Below are positions 1 to 7,661 of a stretch of 37,833 nucleotides of DNA, one piece after another. The DNA is taken from positions 1 to 37,833 of the forward strand of contig JAEKLF010000083.1 in assembly GCA_019509985.1 (NCBI GenBank), written 5' to 3'. Source of the DNA: Burkholderiales bacterium. Its GTDB lineage: Bacteria; Pseudomonadota; Gammaproteobacteria; Burkholderiales; Burkholderiaceae_C. Every line of letters starts with the position of its first letter. Positions within the stretch are counted from its first letter, which is position 1. Below the pieces are notes generated by a model that was not told the origin of the DNA, searched no databases, and saw nothing but the letters and a program-made list of their open reading frames with translations. A program made the translations under genes and the position numbers.

Positions 1-2
1 AG

Positions 3-1952
3 GCCTACCTGAAGGCGCAGGGCCTGCATGCCCGGCAGGCTCTCGACGCGCTGCCGCGTCGCCGCGAGATCGCGGCCAGGCTGGAGGCCTACAGCGCCGC
101 GGCGACGGTGGTGGCCGTGCAGCAGGTCACCGAGCACTGGACCGTCTACTACCGCCGCGATCCAGGCCAGCAGAGCCTGCGCGCCTACGCCCTGCCGGCG
201 GCCGGTGGCCAGGCGCAACTGCTGGTCGACCCCGAGGCGCTGAGCAAGCCGGGCGCACCGCGCGCGCTCAAGGGGGTGCTGATGTCGCCCGACGGCCGGC
301 ACCTGGCCTATGTGCTGGACACCGGCGGCGCCGAGATCCGCGAGCTGCGCATCCTCACGCTGGCCACGCGCGAGGACGTGCTCGTCTCGGCCCTGAACGC
401 CGTCCCCGGCAGCTGGCTGCCTGACTCCAGCGGCCTGTACTACAGCCGGGCCCGTGACGACGCCGTGGTGGGCGCGCAGGACTACGGCCTCGGCCAGGCC
501 AGCTGGCTGCACCGCCTGGGCACGCCGGCCAGCGCCGACGCCTGCCTATTCCGCACCAGCGAAGGCCCCCGGCTGGGTCAGGGTGAGCGCGAGCTGCCGC
601 AGCTGCTGGCCGCGGCCGGCAGCGATCACCTGCTGGCCGTGATGTACAGCAACGGCGAATGGCCGGCCTATGCGCTGGTCGCCCCGACCGCAGCCCTGCA
701 GCCCGGCCAGACCCCGTGGCAGGCCCTCTTCGGCGCCGAGGACGGCGTGCAGGACGTGGCCCTGCACGGCGACACCGTCTACGTCCTCGCCAAGGGCCGT
801 GCCGCGCGCGGCGAGGTCTGGAGCGTCGATGCCCGCAAGCCGGCCACCGCCAACCGCGTCGTGCTGATCCCCCAGGGCGAGCATGCGATCGACGCGCTGG
901 CTCTGGCCAGCGACGGCATCTACGTTCATGAGTTCCGCGGCCAGGTCGGCGCGCTCAAGCGCTACGCCTTCGCCACCGGCCGCGTCGAGGATGTGCCCCT
1001 GCCCCGCGAAGGCGCCGTCTGGGACGTGAAGGCCAGCTCCTCCCGCGAGGGCGCCTGGTTCGGCATGGACGGCCTCACCTGGCCGGCCGTCACGCTGCAC
1101 GCCGATGCGCGGTTGCGCGTCACCGACACCGGCCTCACGCCGCCCGCGCCCTTCGACACCGCCCCGTTCACCACCACGCGGCTGGAGGTCAAGGCCCGCG
1201 ACGGCGCCATGGTGCCCATCGAGATCATGCACAGGCGGGACACGCCTCGCGATGGCCGCCGGCCCCTGCTCATCCAGGCCTATGGCAGCTACGGCCTGCC
1301 GCTGGACCCTGGCTTCGTGCCCAGCCTGCTCGCCTTCCTGGAACTGGGCGGCGTGATGGTGATGGCCCATGTGCGCGGTGGCGGCGAGAAGGGCGAGGAC
1401 TGGCACCGCGCCGGCATGAAGGCCGCCAAGCCCAACACCTGGCGCGACGTCATCGACGTGGCCGAGGTCCTGGTGCGCGAGCGCTGGACCTCCCCGCGCC
1501 ATCTGGCGCTGTGGGGCACCTCGGCCGGCGGCATCATGGTGGGCCGGGCCATCACCGAGCGGCCCGACCTGTTTCGCGTCGCCATCGGCGAGGTCGGCAT
1601 CTTCAATCCGCTGCGCTTCGAGCTCACTGCCAACGGGCCCGGGAACGACCTCGAGTTCGGCACCGTCAAGAAGCAGGATGAGTTCGGCTGGCTGCGCGAG
1701 ATGGACAGCTACCACCACGTCCGCTCCGGCGTGCGCTACCCCGCCACGCTGCTCATCACGGGCGCCAACGACGCCCGCGTCGAACCATGGCAGGTCGCCA
1801 AGCTGGCCGCGCGGCTGCAGAAGGATTCAGCCTCGGGCCGGCCGGTGCTGCTGCGCGTCGACTACGAGTCCGGCCACTACGCCTCCACGCGCGCGGCGAA
1901 CGTGCTCAAGTACACCGACATCTTTGCCTTCCTGCTGGCCCAGGTTGGCTGA
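3..1952 (+). CDS. Prolyl oligopeptidase family serine peptidase (5' end outside window)
   Basis: This is an S9-family peptidase that cleaves after proline or other residues in short peptides. The frame is open from the first bases of the window, and the residues before the first internal ATG still match the family (AYLKAQ, then ALDALPRRREIAARL), so the gene starts upstream. The N-terminal two thirds would form the beta-propeller. The C-terminal alpha/beta hydrolase domain shows the nucleophile elbow GTSAGG near 1515-1532, an Asp in TGANDARVEPWQ near 1760-1795 and the catalytic His in ESGHYAS near 1866-1886. Most S9A members have GGSNGG at the elbow, so GTSAGG is a mild variant. No signal peptide can be judged because the start is missing. 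The gene ends with TGA ten bases before a convergent operon. The family is clear; the substrate is not. Confidence 0.93.
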   Translation, partial: AYLKAQGLHARQALDALPRRREIAARLEAYSAAATVVAVQQVTEHWTVYYRRDPGQQSLRAYALPAAGGQAQLLVDPEALSKPGAPRALKGVLMSPDGRHLAYVLDTGGAEIRELRILTLATREDVLVSALNAVPGSWLPDSSGLYYSRARDDAVVGAQDYGLGQASWLHRLGTPASADACLFRTSEGPRLGQGERELPQLLAAAGSDHLLAVMYSNGEWPAYALVAPTAALQPGQTPWQALFGAEDGVQDVALHGDTVYVLAKGRAARGEVWSVDARKPATANRVVLIPQGEHAIDALALASDGIYVHEFRGQVGALKRYAFATGRVEDVPLPREGAVWDVKASSSREGAWFGMDGLTWPAVTLHADARLRVTDTGLTPPAPFDTAPFTTTRLEVKARDGAMVPIEIMHRRDTPRDGRRPLLIQAYGSYGLPLDPGFVPSLLAFLELGGVMVMAHVRGGGEKGEDWHRAGMKAAKPNTWRDVIDVAEVLVRERWTSPRHLALWGTSAGGIMVGRAITERPDLFRVAIGEVGIFNPLRFELTANGPGNDLEFGTVKKQDEFGWLREMDSYHHVRSGVRYPATLLITGANDARVEPWQVAKLAARLQKDSASGRPVLLRVDYESGHYASTRAANVLKYTDIFAFLLAQVG

Positions 1953-1961
1953 GCCGCTTCG

Positions 1962-2600
1962 TCACGATCCGGCGACGATGCGTGCCGCCAGCAGCAGCAC
2001 GCTGCGCCGGTGCGCATCGGCGAGCGCGTCGGCTCGGGCGGCGCAGGCCAGCGTCAGCTCGGCATGGCCCGGCGCCGGCAGCGCCGTGTTGGCTGGTGCA
2101 TGCAGCGGCGCCCAGTGCCAGCGCGCGCGCAGGCGCAGCTGCAGGCCGGCGCCGTCGGCGTGCGCCAGCCATTCGTCCACCTGCACGATGAGGCGCAGAG
2201 ACTCGGCGCCGCTGTCCGGCTGCGGCCCCGCGCCCAGCGCGACCGGGTAGGGCTGGCGCAGCCGCCACAGGTCCTCGGCCAGCACGCGCGGCAGGGCCTC
2301 GCGCAGCGGCTCGGCCCAACGGGCCTCGGGCCAGACGGCCAGGCCCGCGCTGCCCTCGGCGACGAGGACCTCGTCGCGGTCCAGCAGCTCGGGCAGCGCG
2401 ATCTGCGGGCTCAGCACCCAGGCGCGGCCATCCTGGCCGGGCTTGGCATCGGGCGGCAGTGGCGGCGTGCCGGTCAGCGCGTAGAGCCGGCGCGGCGGCG
2501 CGTCACGGCTGGCGCAGCCCGGCAGCGACGCGGCCAGCCCGGCCAGCAGCAGGAGCAATCCGTCGCGGCGGGTCGGCGAGGCGGTGACGAGGTGGTTCAT
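1962..2600 (-). CDS. ABC-type transport auxiliary lipoprotein (PqiC/DUF330-like)
   Basis: This 212-residue lipoprotein belongs to the PqiC/YmbA-like auxiliary family that accompanies MCE lipid transporters. An N-terminal hydrophobic stretch (GLLLLLAGLAASLPGC) ends in a lipobox cysteine. A leading run MNHLVTASPTRRDG suggests the signal begins a few residues in. The body carries the family's YALTGTPP start and the segments LRLIVQVDEWLAH and LRARWHW. It is the last gene of a four-gene lipid-transporter operon. Its ATG overlaps the stop of the MCE gene by four bases, so translation is probably coupled. It would sit at the outer or inner membrane face and dock onto the MCE tunnel. The product is inferred from sequence pattern and operon position together. 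Confidence 0.85.
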   Translation of the reverse strand: MNHLVTASPTRRDGLLLLLAGLAASLPGCASRDAPPRRLYALTGTPPLPPDAKPGQDGRAWVLSPQIALPELLDRDEVLVAEGSAGLAVWPEARWAEPLREALPRVLAEDLWRLRQPYPVALGAGPQPDSGAESLRLIVQVDEWLAHADGAGLQLRLRARWHWAPLHAPANTALPAPGHAELTLACAARADALADAHRRSVLLLAARIVAGS

Positions 2601-3655
2601 CGGGCGGGCTCCACGGCAGTGGCGGGGGCGGGGGCGGGGGCGGGGTCGGGCCGGCGGCCGCGCAGCAGCGACTCGGGCTGCGCGTCCAGCGTGTTGGCGA
2701 GCTGGCGCAGCGCGCGCGCCGCGGAGGACAGGTCGCGCATCGTGCGCTCGGTCTGCTGCAGCAGCGGGCCGTCGCTGTCGGCGCTCTCGCGCAGCGAGGC
2801 GCTGGCGCGGCTCAGCTCGTCCAGCGCCCGCTGCAGGTCCCGCACGACGGCGCCGTTCGGGTCCAGCAGCGCGCTGGCGCGGTCGGCACCGCGGCTCACG
2901 CTGGAGGCGGCGTCCGACACGCGGTTGCCGGCACGGTCCACGCTGGCCATCGCGCGCTGGGCGCCGTTGCTCAGCGGCACGGCGCGCTGGTCCAGCTGCG
3001 CGGCCAGGCTGCGCGCGTGGGCGGCCGTGGCGGCGAAATCCTTCAGGCCCTGCTTGAGCTCCGGCCCGGTGACCAGGGCGTGGGCGGCGCTGGCGATCTG
3101 GCCCAGGTCGTCGAGGACGTGGCGCAGGTCCAGCCCGTCGAGCTGGCTCTTCAGCGCCTGGAAGACGGTCGGGCTGGTCGGGACCTCGGTGGCGTTGCCG
3201 CGGTAGCCGCCATGCAGCACGCCGTGCGTCTTGGGGCGGATGTCCAGGTCCACGTAGAGCTGGCCGGTCACCAGGCTTTGCGTGCCCAGCTGGGCGGTCA
3301 GGCCGCGGCCGATCAGCGTGGGCAACGCGTGAGCGATGTCGTCATGGGTGCGGTGGCCGTCCAGGTCGCGCACGGCGTCGTCGTCCAGTTCGGCGACGAC
3401 CGGCATCGCGAAGCTGTCGGTCTTGCTGTCGTAATAGACGCTGATCTCGGTCACGTCGCCGATGTGCACGCCGCGGAAAACCACCGGCGCGCCCTTCTGC
3501 AGCCCGTAGACCGAACCGGTGAAGAACATCACGACGCGTTGCGGCTGCTTGAACCAGTGGTGGCCCGGCAGCGCGATGAGGGCGGCCGCCAGGATGGCCA
3601 GCGCGGCCACGACGAAGGCGCCGATGACGAAGGGACTGGCGCGGCGGCGCTTCAT
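2597..3655 (-). CDS. MCE family substrate-binding protein (MlaD/PqiB-like)
   Basis: This 352-residue protein has one N-terminal membrane segment (FVIGAFVVAALAILAAALIAL) followed by an MCE domain at about residues 40-130. Recognisable parts are VYGLQKGAPVVFRGVHIG and LVTGQLYVDLDI. A long helical region follows (about 160-330), rich in Ala, Leu, Asp and Arg, as expected for the coiled tunnel of MlaD/PqiB proteins. The C-terminus is a Pro-Ala repeat (PAPAPAPA). MCE proteins form hexameric rings that pass phospholipids between the inner and outer membranes. The start codon overlaps the end of the upstream ATPase gene, and the stop overlaps the lipoprotein start, so the operon is tightly coupled. 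The reading frame is intact even though its ATPase partner is broken. Confidence 0.92.
   Translation of the reverse strand: MKRRRASPFVIGAFVVAALAILAAALIALPGHHWFKQPQRVVMFFTGSVYGLQKGAPVVFRGVHIGDVTEISVYYDSKTDSFAMPVVAELDDDAVRDLDGHRTHDDIAHALPTLIGRGLTAQLGTQSLVTGQLYVDLDIRPKTHGVLHGGYRGNATEVPTSPTVFQALKSQLDGLDLRHVLDDLGQIASAAHALVTGPELKQGLKDFAATAAHARSLAAQLDQRAVPLSNGAQRAMASVDRAGNRVSDAASSVSRGADRASALLDPNGAVVRDLQRALDELSRASASLRESADSDGPLLQQTERTMRDLSSAARALRQLANTLDAQPESLLRGRRPDPAPAPAPATAVEPAR
2621..2646. repeat. GGGGGC hexanucleotide tract in the MCE gene
   Basis: About four near-perfect GGGGGC units lie near the 3' end of the MCE gene and encode alternating Pro-Ala residues on the minus strand. The six-base unit keeps frame, so length changes would alter only the length of the Pro-Ala tail. 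It is also a likely site for polymerase slippage or assembly error. Confidence 0.7.
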
Positions 3656-4403
3656 GCGGGCTGCTCCTTCGGGTCTTCCTGCGCCTTCGGCTCCTTCTGT
3701 TCACGCCGGCCGCGGGTCAGGAAGTCGCGCACCGGCTCTGGCCCGTGGTCGCGCAGTTCGGCGGGAGGGCCCAGGGCCGTCGCCGTGTGCGCCTCGACGT
3801 CGAGGAAGAGCAGCCGGTCCGCCACGGCGAACAGGCTCTCCAGTTCGTGCGTGACGAGGACGACGGCCCGGCCCATGTCGCGCTTGAGGCGCAGGATGAG
3901 ATCGTCCCCGAGGGCTCGTCCAGGCAGAGCAGCGGCGGGTCCAGCACCAGCGCGCGGGCGATGGCCGCGCGCTTCCTCATGCCGCCCGACAGCGCGGCCG
4001 GTTCGGCGTCGAAGGTGGCGGGCTCGTCCAGCCCGGCCAGCGCCAGCTTGTGGCGCGCCTGCTGCTCGCGCTGCTTCTCGTCGAGTTCGGTGTAGAGCTC
4101 CAGCGGCAGCATCAGGTTCTCGCCGACGGTCATGCTGCTCCACAGCGCGCCGGCCTGGAAGGCGACGCCGATCTCGCGATGCGGCGGGTCGTCGCCGTGC
4201 ACGTCGCGCTCCTGGCCGCCGGCCATCCAGGTGACGCGCCCGGTCCTCGGTGTCTGCAGGCCGATCATGTGGCGCACCAGCGTGCTCTTGCCGCAGCCGC
4301 TGGCGCCGACGATGGCCAGCACCTCGCCGGCGTGAACGTCGAAGCTCAGGCCGTGCTGCAGCTCGCGCCCGCCGGCATGCAGGCTCAGGTCTTCGACGCG
4401 CAT
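3652..4403 (-). pseudogene. ABC transporter ATP-binding protein, MlaF-like, broken by a deletion at the D-loop
   Basis: The first part reads as a normal lipid-transporter ATPase: Walker A GASGCGKST, Q-loop region AFQAGALWSSMTVGENL, signature LSGGMRKRAAIARAL and Walker B LLCLDEPS. At about 3903-3912 the frame is lost. The remainder continues in another frame with DDLILRLKRDMGRAVVLV, then the H-loop THELESLF and a normal C-terminus. The family normally has about 11 residues between DEPS and DDLI, including the D-loop (AGLDP), and these are absent. The gap therefore looks like a deletion of 3n+1 bases, roughly 31-34. The start at 4403 is chosen because AAAGGGGAGGTG lies directly upstream. An upstream ATG at 4544 overlaps the permease stop and would add 47 low-complexity residues. 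As written the gene cannot make a working ATPase; an assembly or sequencing gap is the alternative. Confidence 0.85.
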
Positions 4404-4500
4404 CAGCACCTCCCCTTTCTGCGGGCCGGGCGCCGGGCCGCTCCCAAGCCGGCCCGCGCCGGCGATGTGCTCGCGGCCCGAAGCCGCGGGCATCGCCGTC

Positions 4501-4538
4501 CCCTCGGAGGACCGGCCAACGTGTTCGTTGGACGAGGG
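4501..4538. repeat. Nested inverted repeat between permease and ATPase genes
   Basis: CCAACG (4516-4521) and CGTTGG (4526-4531) form a six-base stem with a TGTT loop. They sit inside a wider pair, CCCTCG (4501-4506) and CGAGGG (4533-4538). The hairpin lies in the 137-base gap between the permease stop and the ATPase ribosome-binding site. The gap is open in frame with the ATPase but encodes a low-complexity Gly/Ala/Pro stretch unlike any domain. It could be an mRNA processing or attenuation element, or a copy of a dispersed intergenic repeat. Only the pairing is seen directly. Confidence 0.5.
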
Positions 4539-4540
4539 GC

Positions 4541-5686
4541 TCATACATCCAGCCTCTGGAAGATGACGGTCAGCGTCGACGCCGCAACCACCATCCAGAC
4601 GATGGCCTGCACGACGGCGGCCGTCGTCGCCTCGCCCACGGCCTGCGCGCTGCGCCCGGCGTTCAGGCCTTGGCGGCAGCCGGCCAGCGCGACCAGCACC
4701 GCGTACACGCTGCCCTTGAGCAGGCCGACGAACAGGTCCCAGCCCTCCAGCGCCTCGCGTGTCGTCGTCAGATAGGCCATGGCCGGCACGTCGTAGAGCC
4801 CGACGGCGACGGCGCAGCCGACCGCCAGGCCGGCGATGCCGGCGCACAGCGTCAGCAGCGGCCCGGTGACGAGCAGGGCCAGCATGCGCGGCAGCACCAG
4901 GTGCTCCACCGGGTCCACGCCCAGCGTCGTCAGCGCGTCGATCTCCTCGCCCGCGCGCATGCTGCCGATCTGGGCCGCGAAGGCCGCGCCGACGCGCCCG
5001 GCCAGCACGATGCCCACCACCAGCGCTGCGATCTCGCGCACGACGCCGATGGTCACGAGGTTGGCGATGAAGCTCTGCGCGCCGAAGCGCTGCAGCTGCT
5101 CCGCGCCCATGTAGGCCACGATCAGCCCGACCAGGCTGCTGACCAGCAGCACGATGGGCAGGCTGCGCGGCCCGGTCTGCTCGATCTGCCACAGCCAGTC
5201 GCTCAGCCGCATCGCGCTGCGGCCGCGCGCCAGCCGCCCGAGCGCGCCCAGCAGGCTGCCGACGAAGACCAGCGTCTTGTGCCACTCCGGCTCTGGCGCG
5301 GGCTCCTCGTCCTCGGCCGGCTTCTTCTGGGGCGCCGTGTCGGGCCGCGGCAGGCTCAAGCCCAGCAGCGGCTGCAGGCCACGCGGCAGGCCGGCCAGGT
5401 CCAGCGCCACACCGCCACGCGCCAGCGGCGCCAGCGCCTGCCACAGCGCGGCCGCGAACGGCGGCCGCCAGTGCGCCAGCGAGCTGCTGTCAAAGCTCAG
5501 CTGCGTGCCTTCGGCCACGGGCAGCTCGGTCGGCGGCTTGGGCAGCTCGGCGTCGCCCGCGCCCCAGTCGCCCGTCAGCACGAGGCGCCAGCGCTGGCCC
5601 TCGCCCTCCCAGCGCGCGTTCGCCGCGGCGCCGCCGTGACGGCTGTCGTCGGGCGGGGTCAGCGGGGCGGGCAGGGCATGGGGCAT
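4541..5686 (-). CDS. MlaE family lipid ABC transporter permease with N-terminal STAS-like region
   Basis: This 381-residue permease would move phospholipids for the adjacent MCE protein. Residues about 20-110 (RWRLVLTGDWG, then LSFDSSSLAHWRPPFAAAL and VALDLAGLPRGL) look like an MlaB-type STAS domain fused to the front. Residues about 150-381 are the MlaE core, with WQIEQTGPRSLPIVLLVSSL, the MRAGEEIDALTTLGVDP motif and five to six membrane segments. The chosen start at 5686 (MPHALPAPL) has no strong ribosome-binding site, and an ATG at 5734 is possible. The gene opens the operon and is divergent from the histidine kinase gene. Its last base pairs overlap an alternative ATPase ATG (ATGA). The reading frame is intact. 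Confidence 0.88.
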   Translation of the reverse strand: MPHALPAPLTPPDDSRHGGAAANARWEGEGQRWRLVLTGDWGAGDAELPKPPTELPVAEGTQLSFDSSSLAHWRPPFAAALWQALAPLARGGVALDLAGLPRGLQPLLGLSLPRPDTAPQKKPAEDEEPAPEPEWHKTLVFVGSLLGALGRLARGRSAMRLSDWLWQIEQTGPRSLPIVLLVSSLVGLIVAYMGAEQLQRFGAQSFIANLVTIGVVREIAALVVGIVLAGRVGAAFAAQIGSMRAGEEIDALTTLGVDPVEHLVLPRMLALLVTGPLLTLCAGIAGLAVGCAVAVGLYDVPAMAYLTTTREALEGWDLFVGLLKGSVYAVLVALAGCRQGLNAGRSAQAVGEATTAAVVQAIVWMVVAASTLTVIFQRLDV

Positions 5687-5854
5687 GGGTGGGCAGGTGG
5701 CTTCGCAGTCCCATGCTCTGCCCCGCCAGTGCATCCGCGTCCCGGACACCAGCACCGCGCGTTGTAGGACGGCGCGCCGCCGCCTGGGGCAAGCCGCGGT
5801 CCCGCCGGGGCGAACCGCCCGGCCGCCGCCGCAAAGCCCGCTACGCTGGCGGCC

Positions 5855-6922
5855 ATGTCCATCCTGCCCCGCCGCTGGCGCCTGCCCTACGTCGCGCTGC
5901 TCATCGTCGTCGGCCTGCTGCTGAGCGCCTCGGCGCTGCAGGCCTATCGTCTCTCCGGCGGCACGCGGCCGTGGGAGCCGTTCCTGTGGGAGTTCAGCTC
6001 GATCAGCGTCATCGGCCTCCTGGTGCTGGGCGTGCACGCACTGATGGGCGCGCTGCGCGGCCGGCCCTGGCAGCGGCAGCTGGCGGTGCACGCGCTGGCG
6101 CTGCCGCTGTTCAGCCTGGCCCACGTCGCCGGCATGTTCGGCCTGCGCTTTGCCGTCTATGCCTTGGCGGGCGTCGACTACCGGCCCGATGATCTGCACA
6201 GCGTGCTGGTGTTCGAGGGCGGCAAGGACGCGGTCAGCTACATCAGCTTCTGCCTGATCTCGCGCGGCGTGTGGATGGCCCAGGCCGCCGCGGCGCGCGC
6301 TCAGGAGCTGGACCGCGCCCGCCGCGAGCTGGCCGAGGTGCGCCTGGCGCGCCTGGCCGACCAGGTGCAACCGCACTTCCTGTTCAACACGCTGAACCTG
6401 ATCTCCTCGGTCATGTACGAGGATGTGCCGCGCGCCGACCGGCTGCTGTGCCAGCTGGCCGACCTGCTGCGCCAGACGCTGGCGGCCCAGCAGCGCGCCG
6501 AGCATTCGGTGGCCGAGGAGCTGGCCCTGGTGCAGCCCTTCCTGGCACTGATGCAGGCCCGCTTCGGCCCCGAGCGCCTGGTCGTGCAGATCGACGCCGA
6601 CGCGGCTGCGCGGGACTGCCGGCTGCCGGCCTTGCTGCTGCTTGCGCCGGTCGAGAACGCCGTCAAGCACGACGTCGCGCGGCACCGCGGCCGCGTGACG
6701 GTCAGCGTGCGTGCCGAGCGACGCGGCGAGCACCTGCGGCTGACGGTCAGCAACCACGGCGACACGCCGGTGCCCGAGGCCAGGCCCGACCCCGACGGCG
6801 GCCTGGGCCTGCGCAATCTGCGCGAGCGGCTGGATGGGCGCTACGGCGCGGCGGCGCGCGTCGACTTCGGTCCGGATGCCGGCGGCATGACGCTCGCCGT
6901 GGAGTTGCCATGCGCGTGCTGA
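5855..6922 (+). CDS. Sensor histidine kinase, LytS/AlgZ type
   Basis: This 355-residue membrane sensor has four hydrophobic segments in the first ~165 residues, which carry no recognisable periplasmic domain. A His_kinase domain follows, with the phospho-acceptor site QVQPHFLFNTLNLISSVMY at about residue 170, then an HATPase domain with the N-box LLLLAPVENAVKHDVA and the G-box GGLGLRNLRERLDGRYG. This is the LytS/YpdA/AlgZ architecture, which pairs with LytTR regulators. The 3' end overlaps the downstream regulator gene by 13 bases, making a translationally coupled two-component pair. No strong ribosome-binding site precedes the ATG at 5855. The signal sensed cannot be told from the sequence. 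Confidence 0.93.
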   Translation: MSILPRRWRLPYVALLIVVGLLLSASALQAYRLSGGTRPWEPFLWEFSSISVIGLLVLGVHALMGALRGRPWQRQLAVHALALPLFSLAHVAGMFGLRFAVYALAGVDYRPDDLHSVLVFEGGKDAVSYISFCLISRGVWMAQAAAARAQELDRARRELAEVRLARLADQVQPHFLFNTLNLISSVMYEDVPRADRLLCQLADLLRQTLAAQQRAEHSVAEELALVQPFLALMQARFGPERLVVQIDADAAARDCRLPALLLLAPVENAVKHDVARHRGRVTVSVRAERRGEHLRLTVSNHGDTPVPEARPDPDGGLGLRNLRERLDGRYGAAARVDFGPDAGGMTLAVELPCAC

Positions 6923-7602
6923 TCGTCGACGACGAACCCGCCGCGCGCTCCAAGCTGCGCCGCCTGCTGGCCGCCGAGGCCGACGTCGCCGAGCTGCTGG
7001 AGGCGCCCGATGCGCCCGCGGCGCTGGCCCTGGTGGGGTCGCTCGCCACGCCGCCCGACCTGGCCCTGCTCGACATCGAGATGCCGGGCGGCAACGGCGT
7101 GCAGCTGGCCGCCGCGCTGCGCGAGATGGGCGTGCGCGGCATCGTCTTCTCGACGGCCCATGCTGAGCATGCTCTGCAGGCCTTCGAGCTCGCGGCGCTG
7201 GACTATCTGCTCAAGCCCTACACGGCCGAGCGTCTGGCCGCCGCGCTGGCCCGCGTGCGCGAGTTGCTGGCGCGGCCCGTGGCGACGGTGGGCGAATGGT
7301 GGGTGGACGGCGAGCGCCTGCGCCTGGCCGACGTGCAGTGGATCAGCGCGGCCGACAACTACATCGAGCTGCACCTGCCACCGCGCAGCCTGCTGGAGCG
7401 CGCGACGCTGGCGGAGGCGCTGGAGCGCCCTGGCTGGGCCGCGCGCTTCCTGCGCGTGCACCGCAGTCACGCGGTCAACCCGGCGCATGTGCAGCGTGTC
7501 GAGCGCTTGGGCAGCGGCGAGGCGGTGCTGAGCTTGAGCTGCGGCGAGACCCTGCGCGTGTCGCGCGGCTACCGCGCGGCGCTGGACGCATTCGCCCCGT
7601 AA
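6910..7602 (+). CDS. LytTR family response regulator
   Basis: This 230-residue regulator has an N-terminal receiver domain with the acidic pair DDE at the start, the phospho-acceptor Asp in LALLDIEMPGGNG (about residue 57), the conserved Thr/Ser in VFSTAH and the Lys in YLLKPY. The C-terminal LytTR DNA-binding domain (about residues 130-230) includes WISAADNYIELHL and FLRVHRSHAVNP. The start lies inside the end of the kinase gene. Known family members bind tandem direct repeats upstream of their targets. The acyltransferase gene 59 bases downstream may be a target or part of the same transcript, but that is inference from position only. Confidence 0.94.
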   Translation: MRVLIVDDEPAARSKLRRLLAAEADVAELLEAPDAPAALALVGSLATPPDLALLDIEMPGGNGVQLAAALREMGVRGIVFSTAHAEHALQAFELAALDYLLKPYTAERLAAALARVRELLARPVATVGEWWVDGERLRLADVQWISAADNYIELHLPPRSLLERATLAEALERPGWAARFLRVHRSHAVNPAHVQRVERLGSGEAVLSLSCGETLRVSRGYRAALDAFAP

Positions 7603-7661
7603 ACGGCGCCACTCGCCCCAGCGCGCTCGCGCCGGGCGCGGCCGGCCGCGAAGCTGGTGCC

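Noticed and set aside
5687..6757. Long upstream extension of the permease frame on the minus strand
   Set aside because: It is antisense to the histidine kinase gene and has no domain. The real permease begins at about 5686.
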